DNA of 64,000 bases from Leptospirales bacterium. GTDB lineage: Bacteria; Spirochaetota; Leptospiria; Leptospirales; Leptonemataceae. Shown here in pieces: positions 43,115 through 52,019 of the stretch. The notes under the pieces are model-generated. The model was not told the origin of the DNA. It searched no databases and worked only from the letters and a program-made list of their open reading frames with translations. Position 1 is the first letter of the stretch. Each line of letters begins with the position of its first letter. Made by a program: the position numbers and the translations under genes. The stretch lies in NCBI GenBank assembly GCA_019694685.1, contig JAIBBM010000016.1:1-64000 (forward strand), given 5' to 3'.

Positions 43115-44023
43115 TTACTGATTCGCTTTTGCGTTTTTCGCAACGCCCAGGAAGAATCCAGATACGTCGAACCAGGTTTGTCCAGAATACAGAGTGTTTG
43201 AAATCTGCAGGTGGTCTACACCTGTGATGAACCAGCCTACAGAAGGCTCGCCCTTCCATGTTCCCCAATGTGCGGAAGAAACTGGAACCAGTCCGTCGCA
43301 ATCAGCTCCATAACCGTTGAGCAGACCAACAGCAGAGCAGATTGGCCATGTAAGAGCCATCAGTGGATGCTGGATTGGATCAAGCAGATACATGTGTCCG
43401 CTGTAAGAGTAGTATTTTACTCCGGAAGCGTTTGGTGTGGCAGCATTGAATGCAGCGACGCCTGACTTTGTAAGAGAGCTGAGAGCTGCCAGAGCGTTTG
43501 CGCTGGTCTTTCCATACACAAGTGGAACGAATGCGTTTACGATGGTTGCAAGCGCGTTCTTAATAGAAGTTGGAAGACCGGCAACCACGTCAGCTACTGG
43601 ACTGCCACCATGCACGCCAGCAAGTGAAGTGAATGTAGAAGTCTTGGATGCCATTCCCAGGTTTGCGATTGTGTAGCGAGTATCAAGGCCGCCCTGTGAG
43701 TGACCGATGAAGTGCACTTTTGTGTAGCCGTTTGCAGCCATCCAGAGTGCAGTTTTGGTTTTGAGTTCTCCAGCGCGAGTCTGGTTAGAAGCAGTCGGGC
43801 TCTTTGTTGGAGCATAAACGATGGCGCCCTGAGAACGGAGGTAAGAGTCCATTCCACCCCAGTAACCGATGATATCGATGATACCTGTAGAATCACTTCC
43901 CCATCCGAACAGACCGTGCGAAAGTACGATTGGATACATTCCTTGCAGTGGTGGCACAGCGAAAGCCGGTGCCGAGATGCCCATCGCGAGGAAGGCAGAG
44001 ATTAGCAGTAACTTCTTCTTCAT
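43115..44023 (-). CDS. Secreted triacylglycerol lipase (family I type)
   Basis: 302 residues with a signal peptide ending 'SAPAFA'. 'YPIVLSHGLFGWGSDSTG' is the oxyanion-hole region of Pseudomonas/Burkholderia lipases. 'HFIGHSQGGLDTRYTIANLG' has the nucleophile serine, 'GYGADCDGLVPVSSAHWG' the acid and calcium site, and 'GVDHLQ' the histidine. It probably crosses the outer membrane after folding with the chaperone encoded next. The gene has its own terminator. Secreted lipases suit leptospires, which live on long-chain fatty acids. Confidence 0.93.
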   Translation of the reverse strand: MKKKLLLISAFLAMGISAPAFAVPPLQGMYPIVLSHGLFGWGSDSTGIIDIIGYWGGMDSYLRSQGAIVYAPTKSPTASNQTRAGELKTKTALWMAANGYTKVHFIGHSQGGLDTRYTIANLGMASKTSTFTSLAGVHGGSPVADVVAGLPTSIKNALATIVNAFVPLVYGKTSANALAALSSLTKSGVAAFNAATPNASGVKYYSYSGHMYLLDPIQHPLMALTWPICSAVGLLNGYGADCDGLVPVSSAHWGTWKGEPSVGWFITGVDHLQISNTLYSGQTWFDVSGFFLGVAKNAKANQ

Positions 44024-44232
44024 GACTTAATTTCCCCTCTTTTAATTGTTCTTACTGTAATTAGCCGCCCCACGGCATTCACATTACGCTCCCTGTAATG
44101 CAGGAGTCGTGCCAGGTCCCTTCCTGGCCTGTATTTGAGATTTTGCGTCGAATGGGCCGAATGGATTAGAATTTTGAAATGCATTCCAACATTTCAGATT
44201 CCAAAACCCCGGAAAATCCAGAGTTCTATACA

Positions 44233-44249
44233 CTAAACAATGTTTAGTC
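44233..44249. promoter_or_regulatory. 17-bp palindrome upstream of the lipase gene
   Basis: ACTAAACA-A-TGTTTAGT is a perfect inverted repeat 210 bp before the lipase start and 7 bp after the SH3b gene's end. A second repeat, CATTAC-(7)-GTAATG, lies at 44082-44100, nearer the start. Both look like operators for unknown regulators, perhaps of lipase expression. Confidence 0.4.
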
Positions 44250-44255
44250 GTTGGA

Positions 44256-45170
44256 TCACTTGCAGACGCCGGTGAGCGCATCTACGCTGCAGTCGGCCAG
44301 GCGAACCCAGGATCCACCTGTCTTCTTGATCAGGAATCCGCGCTTCGCACCGCCGTGAACATAGCGGCACTCTATGGTGTTGGCATCCTTCCACGCAGCG
44401 CGAAATTCGTCCCAGCCGGGCAGATCCTCTTCATGCATCGCAAATACGTTCCGCGGTACGCGGCCGCTTCCGATCTCGTAAACATCCATATGAAAACCAA
44501 ACATTCCGCCATTCGCGCTTTCGAAATACGCGGTGCCCGCCGCATTGAAAGAAGGAACGTCATATTGCAGGCGGTGAATCTTTCCGGTCGTATAATCTAC
44601 GAGCGCATAATCAGGTGTATCTTTCTGGCGAAAGGAGATAAAGCCGGCGGCCGGATTGTAGTCGGCTACGTAGTATCCGCCAGAGCCTCCATCCGAACTC
44701 CCATTGTTCTTCCATAGAGTGACCACTTTTCCACTCTGCAACTTTAAGGAAACGCTCCAGTGTGTATCGTCTGTTCCCTGGTGCGTCACTACAATGCCAT
44801 ATTGAGCCTTAATGAAATCTTCGCGCAACTCCACAGGGTGCTTGCCTGGTTCGCGAAACAGGAAACCACCAAACGCAAACCCTGAAACGGAAGGTCCACC
44901 GGAAGGATCCTGATAAGTCACCTTCATCCAGTTTGCCTGCTTTCCCTGTATGTTTTCAGATTTGGAGAGAACTTCTTCCACTTCGACTTCGCCGCCCGTA
45001 ACCACAGTCATAAGCACCTTAGATTTAGTGTCTGGCTTTTCCCGAATGTTTAGACCGCTTTTTGCGCTTACGATGGCGGGGTCAGCAAAGAGAGGAGCAG
45101 AGGCAAACAATACGATAGCGATGAAAGATAGCTTCAAAACAAAACCTCCGAAGGTAGACGATTCATGCAA
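44256..45170 (-). CDS. Exported SH3b-domain protein
   Basis: 304 residues. A signal peptide 'LKLSFIAIVLFASAPLFA' starts some way in; a TTG at 45137 with GGAGG just before it may be the true start. Residues about 30-95 are a bacterial SH3 domain ('SAKSGLNIREKPDTKSKVLMTV'). The rest (about 110-300) is beta-rich with 'SVSLKLQSGKVVTLWKNNGSS', and ends with a cysteine pair. SH3b domains usually bind cell-wall peptides. The rest is not recognised. Confidence 0.75.
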   Translation of the reverse strand: MHESSTFGGFVLKLSFIAIVLFASAPLFADPAIVSAKSGLNIREKPDTKSKVLMTVVTGGEVEVEEVLSKSENIQGKQANWMKVTYQDPSGGPSVSGFAFGGFLFREPGKHPVELREDFIKAQYGIVVTHQGTDDTHWSVSLKLQSGKVVTLWKNNGSSDGGSGGYYVADYNPAAGFISFRQKDTPDYALVDYTTGKIHRLQYDVPSFNAAGTAYFESANGGMFGFHMDVYEIGSGRVPRNVFAMHEEDLPGWDEFRAAWKDANTIECRYVHGGAKRGFLIKKTGGSWVRLADCSVDALTGVCK

Positions 45171-45209
45171 CTGCTGAGTTCATCGGCTGCAACCGATTTT
45201 TTGAGAAGT

Positions 45210-45929
45210 TTAACCAGGTTTGCGCCAGATTCCTTCCACAAGTCCATCCCTGGACACAAAATGCAGTGACTCAAACCCTCGCGCACGGATTTGCTGGTCC
45301 AGGACAGTCGGATCGATTTTCAGCTTTCTGTAGGAGCTTACTTTTTGCTGCCAACCGCTCCCCGATTTCTGGTGAATGAGATCACTCACGATCACATGTT
45401 CGACTTCGTGCGTAAGCACACATGTGAAGATTGTATCTTCAGAACTCCGCACCGGGATAAAGCGAATCTCCCCTGGAGTCCCCTTTAAATCGCGAAAGGT
45501 CAATATCATCCTACCGCCTGGCCCCAGTTCACCGTAAATGGAATCTAGAAGAGAGCTGACGGCATCCTGTGAAGGCAAGTGAGTGAGAGTGTCCCCCATG
45601 CACACAATCAAAGAAGGGGAGCGACCAAACCAGACGTCTTCGAGAATGTCCGCCTGCAATGTCTGGATGTTTCTCTGGCCTGCTCGCTCATGAAGCTCGT
45701 CCAGGAGTTTCGCGCTGAAGTCCGCTGCTGTCACTGAAAAACCAAGATCGCACAGTGCGATGGATTGATAACCGGGACCTGCCCCGAGATCTATCGCATT
45801 TCCAGGTCCAACGATTCCGTGCATTTCAAAGAAATCATGATTGGCGCGCAACCTCGCATGAAAGTCTCCGTAGATCCAGCTATAAATATCCGCCAGATGA
45901 TCTTCGTAGTGATTGAGTACATCTCCCAT
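45210..45929 (-). CDS. Class I SAM-dependent methyltransferase
   Basis: 239 residues from the ATG at 45929 (a TTG lies one codon earlier). 'GNAIDLGAGPGYQSIALCDLG' is the SAM-binding motif I, 'SVTAADFSAKLLDEL' motif II and 'PSLIVCMGDTLTHLPS' motif IV. 'LGPGGRMILTFRDLK' is the next strand. The acceptor substrate is unknown. Its start overlaps the stop of the upstream zinc-ribbon GGDEF gene as TGATG, so the two are made together. Confidence 0.88.
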   Translation of the reverse strand: MGDVLNHYEDHLADIYSWIYGDFHARLRANHDFFEMHGIVGPGNAIDLGAGPGYQSIALCDLGFSVTAADFSAKLLDELHERAGQRNIQTLQADILEDVWFGRSPSLIVCMGDTLTHLPSQDAVSSLLDSIYGELGPGGRMILTFRDLKGTPGEIRFIPVRSSEDTIFTCVLTHEVEHVIVSDLIHQKSGSGWQQKVSSYRKLKIDPTVLDQQIRARGFESLHFVSRDGLVEGIWRKPG

Positions 45930-46615
45930 CAAGCTTTTTCCATCACCACGCGATTTCGCCCCGAGTTCTTTGCTTCATAGAGAAGTTCATCCGCACGTTT
46001 ATAAAGAGACTCGGGAGTATCCGTTGGCCGCGCAAGAGCAACGCCCATTGAAATTGTGATTACCTTTTCACCGTTATTCGGCATTGGTATGGGGTCCATT
46101 TGAACAAGTCTACGCAAGTTTTCTGCAGAATGATAGCTATCATCCGGGCTCAGTTCAAGAAGTACAACGCAGAATTCTTCTCCACCAATTCTAAAGACAC
46201 TGTCATCGCGACTTGAGCGCATGCAATCTTTCAATCTCTGGGCGACAGTGCGAAGAACTGCATCCCCACCATCATGTCCGAACTCAGTATTTACTGTTTT
46301 GAAATGATCTACATCAATTCCGATCAGAGTGATCTTACCCCTTTTCTCGCTGGCAAACAAAGTCTCCATGTATTCATTGAAGTACTTCCGTGTGTACACG
46401 CCTGTAAGTTCATCGAGAACAGCACGTTCGTTTAACTTTGCAAGAACCTTCACGAACTTTGAGAGCTTCACAAAACCGGTGGCCGGGTCCATTCCGGTGA
46501 AACTCTGAAACTCCCCGTCATCCAGAAAGATCCCTCCGCAGCCGGTACAAAGATCGATTTCCACTCCGTCGATGGCGCGTATTTCCATATTGGCAGAACA
46601 CTTTGGACAATTCAT
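45929..46615 (-). CDS. Diguanylate cyclase with N-terminal zinc ribbon
   Basis: 228 residues. An N-terminal zinc ribbon, 'CPKC' then 'LCTGCGGIFLDDGE' (residues about 3-35), is of the TFIIB/YgiT-like type. The GGDEF domain spans about 65-225: 'DELTGVYTRKYFNEYME', 'IGIDVDHFKTVNTEFGHDGGD' and the active site 'FRIGGEEFCVVLL' (GGEEF, active type). It should make cyclic di-GMP. No RxxD inhibitory site is obvious before the motif ('SSRDDSVF' is close). No membrane segment, so it is cytoplasmic and the ribbon may sense metal or redox state. Coupled to the methyltransferase gene. Confidence 0.9.
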   Translation of the reverse strand: MNCPKCSANMEIRAIDGVEIDLCTGCGGIFLDDGEFQSFTGMDPATGFVKLSKFVKVLAKLNERAVLDELTGVYTRKYFNEYMETLFASEKRGKITLIGIDVDHFKTVNTEFGHDGGDAVLRTVAQRLKDCMRSSRDDSVFRIGGEEFCVVLLELSPDDSYHSAENLRRLVQMDPIPMPNNGEKVITISMGVALARPTDTPESLYKRADELLYEAKNSGRNRVVMEKA

Positions 46616-46787
46616 AAAACTCTCCTGAGCGAGCGCACTTACAATAAACGACTAAAGAACCACTGGCATTTCCATCAAGCCAAACAGAACCTTTTGCGCA
46701 TACTGTGAAGCGTTCAGTCAGCTTCAATTCCAGCCCGGGGTCGATTAATTTGCTTGCGGATCAAGCAGGTGACGTTATGCAATATCA

Positions 46788-49022
46788 ATGCTGCCTGCGC
46801 GCCGTTCTCGAGCCTGGTCCGAGTTTCTTGGCGTATTCTTCAGCCTGAGCCTGGTTCTGATAACATGTGCGGTTCAGTGGGCGTTCTGGCAGTACATCCA
46901 GCCAACGCGATGGCTTCTCTTCTTTCCTGCCATGCTCTTCTCCGCTCTCAGGTGGAGGGCCGGGGGCTATACTTCTACTCTTGGCGCAGCAACGCTCGTT
47001 GCCATTTTCTTCATGCCGCACACGGACACATTTCCATTCATTGGTCCCCATGATCTCTTGCTCTCCGTGATTTTCACAGGAGGAGGTCTGGTTACATCCT
47101 ACACTCTGAACGCCGCACGCTACATAAGAATGGAGCTCAAGTTTCATAGCGAAGTCTTAACCAATCTGGCGGAAGGAGTCATGATTGTGGACACGCACAA
47201 TTCTAAGATTCTTTTCACCAATCCCCGCTTTGATGACCTATTCGGATACAGCGCAGGAGAACTGCTCGGCCAGCACGTTAGCATCCTCAACTCGAAAAGC
47301 AATGGTGCCCCGCGGGATCGAGCCCAGGAAATAGACGATCAACTGCGAAAAGACGGCAAATGGAGCGGCGAGGTACTGAACGCGAAGAAAGACGGAACGC
47401 CCTTCTGGTGTTCTGTTCGCATCACTACATTTTCACCAAACACGGCAGACGAAGTCTGGATCGCAGTCCACGATGACATAACGGCCGCGAAGGCTGCGTC
47501 AGAAGCTCTGGCGCTGGCGGAGAGAAAATTTTCGGATCTGGCAGAGACCATCGATGAAGTCTTCTGGATGGTAAACAAAGACAAGACTCAAATGCTATAC
47601 GTCAGCCCCGCATTCGAACGTATCTTCGAGCGTACATGTGCAAGTCTATATCAGAATCCGTTGGAATGGATAGAGTGCATCCATCCAGATGATCGACGCC
47701 GCGTGCTCGAGAGTGCGATGAATCAAGTCTCATCCGGTCACTACGCAGAGGATTACAGAATCGTAAGACCGGACGGACAAATTCGCTGGATCCGCGACAC
47801 TGGATTTACTCGCAAGAATCGCAACGGAGAAGTGATTGGTTTCGCAGGCGTCGCTCGCGATATCACGGACCAAAAACTCATGGCAGAACAGATTTTACAT
47901 TCGCAGAAGATGGAAAGCATTGGCACACTTGCAAGCGGAGTAGCTCACGACTTCAACAATCTTCTGGGCATCATCATGGGTCAGACAGCCTGGCTGGAAG
48001 AAAATACACAGGGAGAAACCAGAAGGCGAATTGAGTCCATCCAGCAAACTGCGGAAAGAGGCGCAGCGCTGGTCAGACAAATCCTCACCTTTGCACGCAA
48101 AGGCGAAACTCTCCGCCGATCTGTGGACATCAATGCTTTGTTGCTCGAGTTTCGGCCGCTTATCAGTCAGCTCTTTCCAAAAAACATTCACACCGAATTC
48201 CATCTCGACCAGAACCTGCCTCCTCTCTCGCTCGATTCAACGCAGCTTCACCAGGTAGTCATGAATCTATGCGTCAACGCTCGCGCTGCGATGCCCGAGG
48301 GCGGAGATCTCATTGTATCCACTCGCCTTGTGGACCAGAGCGAGGTGCGCACTCACTTCATTCATGCCGAGGCTAAGCAATATGTAGAGGTCTCTGTCAA
48401 AGACACGGGGTCTGGAATGAAAGAGGAGATTCGTTCCAGGATCTTTGAGCCCTTCTTCACCACTCGCCCGGGCGGAGAAGGGACCGGACTTGGACTGGCA
48501 GTAGCTTCCGGCATCGTTGAATCTCACTCCGGCTTCATACGCGTTGAGAGCGAACCTGGAAAAGGGAGCATCTTCTCTGTGTACCTGCCTGTACCTCTTG
48601 CACCTGGAAGACGGGAGAATCCAAACACTGCGCCCGAAAAGGCCACTTCAACAACCGCGAATCATACTATCCTCGTTGTGGAAGACGAGCCTCACCTGCT
48701 TGAGATCATGAAGAGTGTGCTTTCATCGCATGGATACGAAGTGATCACGGCTGAAAATGGAAATGCGGGGCTTCAATTGTTTCGGAATGGACAATTTCAC
48801 GCGGTCGTATCTGATCTCAGTTTGCCTTTGATGGACGGATACGCTCTGGCTCGAGAAATGAAACGAATCGCACCGTCTATTCCCATCATCATTGCAAGCG
48901 GATTCTTTGATCCAATCCTGAAACTGGAACTGGAGGGAGCGGGAATCAAGCACTTCTTACAGAAACCTTATCGCGTAACTGACCTCATTGAAACAGTACG
49001 ATCCGCGATAGAAGCTTCTTGA
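46788..49022 (+). CDS. Hybrid histidine kinase (PAS-PAS-HisKA-ATPase-receiver)
   Basis: 744 residues. Three or four membrane helices of the DUF4118/MASE-like kind occupy about 10-110. PAS domains follow at about 120-245 and 255-375 (with PAC 'GFAGVARDITDQK'). The HisKA helix has 'LASGVAHDFNNLLGIIMG' with the phosphorylated histidine. The ATPase domain shows 'VVMNLCVNARAAMPEGG' (N box), 'VKDTGSGM' (G1) and 'GEGTGLGLAVASGIV' (G2). The C-terminal receiver (about 625-740) has Asp in 'AVVSDLSLPLMDG' and Lys in 'FLQKPY'. The target is unknown. Its last 55 bp overlap the convergent kinase-like gene. Confidence 0.95.
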   Translation: MLPARRSRAWSEFLGVFFSLSLVLITCAVQWAFWQYIQPTRWLLFFPAMLFSALRWRAGGYTSTLGAATLVAIFFMPHTDTFPFIGPHDLLLSVIFTGGGLVTSYTLNAARYIRMELKFHSEVLTNLAEGVMIVDTHNSKILFTNPRFDDLFGYSAGELLGQHVSILNSKSNGAPRDRAQEIDDQLRKDGKWSGEVLNAKKDGTPFWCSVRITTFSPNTADEVWIAVHDDITAAKAASEALALAERKFSDLAETIDEVFWMVNKDKTQMLYVSPAFERIFERTCASLYQNPLEWIECIHPDDRRRVLESAMNQVSSGHYAEDYRIVRPDGQIRWIRDTGFTRKNRNGEVIGFAGVARDITDQKLMAEQILHSQKMESIGTLASGVAHDFNNLLGIIMGQTAWLEENTQGETRRRIESIQQTAERGAALVRQILTFARKGETLRRSVDINALLLEFRPLISQLFPKNIHTEFHLDQNLPPLSLDSTQLHQVVMNLCVNARAAMPEGGDLIVSTRLVDQSEVRTHFIHAEAKQYVEVSVKDTGSGMKEEIRSRIFEPFFTTRPGGEGTGLGLAVASGIVESHSGFIRVESEPGKGSIFSVYLPVPLAPGRRENPNTAPEKATSTTANHTILVVEDEPHLLEIMKSVLSSHGYEVITAENGNAGLQLFRNGQFHAVVSDLSLPLMDGYALAREMKRIAPSIPIIIASGFFDPILKLELEGAGIKHFLQKPYRVTDLIETVRSAIEAS

Positions 49023-49765
49023 GAAGTTCTCAGAATCAATTCCGCTGCCACTCTCCGTCTTGGAACCAGACCGGACGCATGATCAGTGATCTCATAGACG
49101 TAGACGCTGCCTCCGAATTGATTGACGGCGTTTTGCACAACAGTCAACCCAATGCCCATGCCCAGCTCCTCGGAGCGAAAGCGTTCATCATATGTATTGT
49201 GAATGCGAAAGAAGGGTTCGAATACAGCATTTTCCATTTCGCGCGGCACACCGGTGTTTCTGCCCGTGGAAAATTCAACATCGTTTAGAACCACTAGCGA
49301 AACTGAATTTCCTGTTCTGTAGGAAGTGATGTGGATGTTGCTCCCTTCAGGCGAATACTTAAAAGCGTTGGTCAAAAGCTCGCGAACGCACAGAGCAAGT
49401 CCTTTCTCTTCCGCAAGTACGGCCACGGAGGGTGGTGTTTCGCAAAATATATTCTGATTCTTGATCTTTCTCAGTTTTTCCACTTCCTCCAAAGAGCTTT
49501 GGACAATGCGGCAAAGTCCTTCGCTTTCCAGTGGTTTTGAATCGTAGCAAGCTCCAAAGGCTTTCGTGATGCTTTCGAGAGAATCGAACCACTCGCGAAT
49601 CACATCTCCCGTTTGAACCAGTTGATGTCTTCCTTTGAGAAGTGACAGGGAAGCCACGAGTAGACCGTGAGCCAGACGCAGGTCTCCCAGACGAACTACA
49701 TCCACGCACAGCGCGGCGAGAAACGCGGCGTACAACAAGAATGGCAAACTGAAAAGCCGGGCCAT
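48968..49765 (-). CDS. Small histidine-kinase-like ATPase with degenerate H-box
   Basis: 265 residues. One hydrophobic segment (about 5-25), then a helical part where 'LRLAHGLLVASLSLLKG' stands in place of the HisKA phosphorylation helix; the histidine is there but not the usual H-E-L-x-T-P. The ATPase domain (about 110-245) is good: N box 'VRELLTNAFKYSPEG', and 'GMGIGLTVVQNAVNQFGGSV' as the G2/G3 region. It may be a shortened kinase that lost its sensor domain, or an anti-sigma-type ATPase. Its last 55 bp overlap the hybrid kinase end to end. Confidence 0.75.
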   Translation of the reverse strand: MARLFSLPFLLYAAFLAALCVDVVRLGDLRLAHGLLVASLSLLKGRHQLVQTGDVIREWFDSLESITKAFGACYDSKPLESEGLCRIVQSSLEEVEKLRKIKNQNIFCETPPSVAVLAEEKGLALCVRELLTNAFKYSPEGSNIHITSYRTGNSVSLVVLNDVEFSTGRNTGVPREMENAVFEPFFRIHNTYDERFRSEELGMGIGLTVVQNAVNQFGGSVYVYEITDHASGLVPRRRVAAELILRTSQEASIADRTVSMRSVTR

Positions 49766-49869
49766 CCCCGGAAGATTATCACATTTGTTTTCCGGGTCAA
49801 GGGGTAGACGTACCAGTGTGACCAGGTATTTTTACGGACAAATCCTCATAGAGCAGACAATCTGGCTTC

Positions 49870-49959
49870 ATGCAAACGTACTCCATGGACTTGAAGTTCT
49901 TCCTCGCAGGGTTGATCCTTTCGGCCGCACTCATTGCAATCCACGTAGCCGTTCAGTGA
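49870..49959 (+). CDS. Possible 29-residue membrane microprotein
   Basis: A short frame in the 210-bp divergent/convergent gap encodes MQTYSMDLK, then a 16-residue hydrophobic helix (FFLAGLILSAALIAIH) and VAVQ. No strong ribosome-binding site is seen. It has the make-up of a small membrane protein but could be chance. Confidence 0.3.
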   Translation: MQTYSMDLKFFLAGLILSAALIAIHVAVQ

Positions 49960-49974
49960 TCAGACTCTGGCCAC

Positions 49975-50928
49975 TCAGGAAATCCATTCGGGAGCGTAGG
50001 CGGATAGCCGGGCCCGAAGCAGAGTTTCTGCATGTCTTTGCAAAATAGAAAGATCATTGCGAGGGAGAGCAGAAAGGCCGGTTGGAATTCGAGAACAGAT
50101 CTCCGCGTTGTCGCCTTCTCCTTTGCTATCGATAGAAAACCAGATCGCACGTTTTCCCTTTTCCAGATGAGTCAATCTCTGGATCTGCATGCCGCGCATC
50201 TGTTCCATCATGATGTCCATCGTGCTTTCAATGGCAAACACACCATCCCCCGGTGTTTCATTTCTTCGAAGAGGAGCGCCCGCATCGCTCACAATCAATA
50301 GATCTAGATCTTCCTCGCGAAGAAGAGAATGAATTCCCAGGTTGTCATACACTCCACCATCGACGAGGAAAGTGCGCGCAGGCGAATATTCGCTTGAGGT
50401 AAGCTCCAGAGGAGACAGAAATACAGGATACGCTCCGCTTGCAGCCACTGCACGTGCCACAGAAAACGAATCAGCGCTTACAAAACCAGTTTCGTATTCA
50501 CCCAGCCGCGCCTTTGCATTTCCACCTTCAAAGTAGAAAGGATGACCCGTCGTTGCACTCACAGAATTGATGACTGTTTTGAATCCTTTTAGATCCGAAA
50601 GTCTAGCGCCGTGATAGAGTGCCTCATCGTATGAATCAGCCAGTTTGTCTGTACGGGTATGCGAAAAATCAAAGAGGCCACGGAGAAAGGAACTTCCCAG
50701 TGGCGAATGATTCATGAGATAGACTTCTAGAAGATCAAGGACCGTGCGATCTTGATTCAGTCCAATCGCCGCGCCTACAATCGCACCTCCGCTTACGCTT
50801 GAAACAAATCGAATAGAAGTATAGAGACCAAGATCGTATAACGTTTTGATTACGCCGATATGAAAAGCAGCAGCCCTGAATCCACCGCCAGAAAGTGCCA
50901 GGCCTATTCGAGGTTGGGAGCGGGCCAT
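49975..50928 (-). CDS. Patatin-like phospholipase
   Basis: 317 residues. 'GLALSGGGFRAAAFHIGVIKTL' is the oxyanion-hole motif, 'FVSSVSGGAIVGAAIG' the nucleophile serine (SxSxG rather than GxSxG) and 'FLVDGGVYDNLGI' the catalytic aspartate of the Ser-Asp dyad. It should hydrolyse acyl esters of phospholipids or other lipids. No signal peptide is evident, so it is likely cytoplasmic or injected. It is followed on the same strand by no close gene. Confidence 0.9.
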   Translation of the reverse strand: MARSQPRIGLALSGGGFRAAAFHIGVIKTLYDLGLYTSIRFVSSVSGGAIVGAAIGLNQDRTVLDLLEVYLMNHSPLGSSFLRGLFDFSHTRTDKLADSYDEALYHGARLSDLKGFKTVINSVSATTGHPFYFEGGNAKARLGEYETGFVSADSFSVARAVAASGAYPVFLSPLELTSSEYSPARTFLVDGGVYDNLGIHSLLREEDLDLLIVSDAGAPLRRNETPGDGVFAIESTMDIMMEQMRGMQIQRLTHLEKGKRAIWFSIDSKGEGDNAEICSRIPTGLSALPRNDLSILQRHAETLLRARLSAYAPEWIS

Positions 50929-50982
50929 CTAAATTGAGTGAGGAATATCGGAGCGGCAGTCCGCCGCTCCGTGAAACAGTGG

Positions 50983-51966
50983 TTACGCGAACCAGCGCTT
51001 GATTGCCTCTGCCGGCAGAGCCTGACCGGAAAGACGCGCTCTTTGGACAATATTCCAGAATCCGCGGTAGGTAGCGCGGTCATGGAGTTCGCCTTCATGC
51101 TGGATTGGCCCCCAGCTTGCGTCTTGAGCCGCGAGAAGCACTGCGCATCCCTTTTCCACTTCTGAATGATCCGGCTGCATTGCCTGAACAATCGCGTCAA
51201 TTTGAGTAGGGTAAATGGACCACATGCGCATAAAACCAAAGTCATAGCGCGCGCGAGTTGCATCTGATTTCGTTTGCTCAAAGTTCTTGAGATCCAGAGT
51301 AACGTTGTGTGCCGGAATGATTCCATTTGCAAGAGCTGCCGCAACTACGTTTGCTTTGGCGCGCGAAATCAATCTGTGATCAAACTGACCGGGGCTTTTC
51401 ATGTTGGAAAGAGTGATGGCTCCAAAATGGCCTGAGATGAAATCCATCAAACCAAAGTCGAGAACCTGCATCCATGGCATGGCTGCAATCTTGTCTGCAT
51501 CCCGAAGTGCACCATGAGTTTCCACAAGTACGTGAATTGGAATCTCGCGCTTCAGACCCGCTTTGGAGGCGGCGTTGCGAATGTAGTCGATCATCTCTTC
51601 CACCTGGGAAGCAGCTGTTGGCTTTGGAATTGTGATGTAAGCGAGTTTGTCTCCTGCACCTGGTACCAGAATATCTACATCCTGTTTCCAGTGTGGATTG
51701 GAGTGATCATGGATGCGCACACCTGCCATGCCGAGTTTGTTTTCAGAAGAGTTGGTGATGCGTACGATCATTTTCGCATGTTCCACTTCCTGGCCTTGAG
51801 GAGCGCCGTCTTCACAGTCCTGAGTAATATCGAATACTGGTCCTTTCTCCTGCTGCAGCTGGAGAGCCTTGCCGATCATCTTTTCGTTTCCTGCGAAATG
51901 TTCGCAACTTGGGATCACTGGAAAGGGCTTTTCGCCCGAAAACAATGCCTGATTGGGGTGAGTCAT
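50983..51966 (-). CDS. HpcH/HpaI-family CoA-ester lyase
   Basis: 327 residues. 'FDITQDCEDGAPQGQEVEHAKMIV' and 'KLAYITIPKPTAASQVEEMIDYI' fit the CitE/malyl-CoA-lyase branch of the HpcH/HpaI aldolase TIM-barrel family, in which an acidic cluster holds magnesium. 'HVLVETHGALRDADKIAAMPWM' is the family's Glu-containing strand and 'DFGLMDFISGHFGAI' follows. Substrate: a CoA ester or 2-keto acid, unknown. It is divergent from the desaturase gene with a 53-bp gap. Confidence 0.8.
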   Translation of the reverse strand: MTHPNQALFSGEKPFPVIPSCEHFAGNEKMIGKALQLQQEKGPVFDITQDCEDGAPQGQEVEHAKMIVRITNSSENKLGMAGVRIHDHSNPHWKQDVDILVPGAGDKLAYITIPKPTAASQVEEMIDYIRNAASKAGLKREIPIHVLVETHGALRDADKIAAMPWMQVLDFGLMDFISGHFGAITLSNMKSPGQFDHRLISRAKANVVAAALANGIIPAHNVTLDLKNFEQTKSDATRARYDFGFMRMWSIYPTQIDAIVQAMQPDHSEVEKGCAVLLAAQDASWGPIQHEGELHDRATYRGFWNIVQRARLSGQALPAEAIKRWFA

Positions 51967-52019
51967 TTTTGAAGCCTCGATGTTTGTTCTTCCTTCCTGA
52001 TTTTGGAAAGGAGGGCCCT

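Noticed and set aside
44084..44281. Small gene in the lipase upstream region
   Set aside because: No ribosome-binding site, covers palindromes, and the composition is not protein-like.
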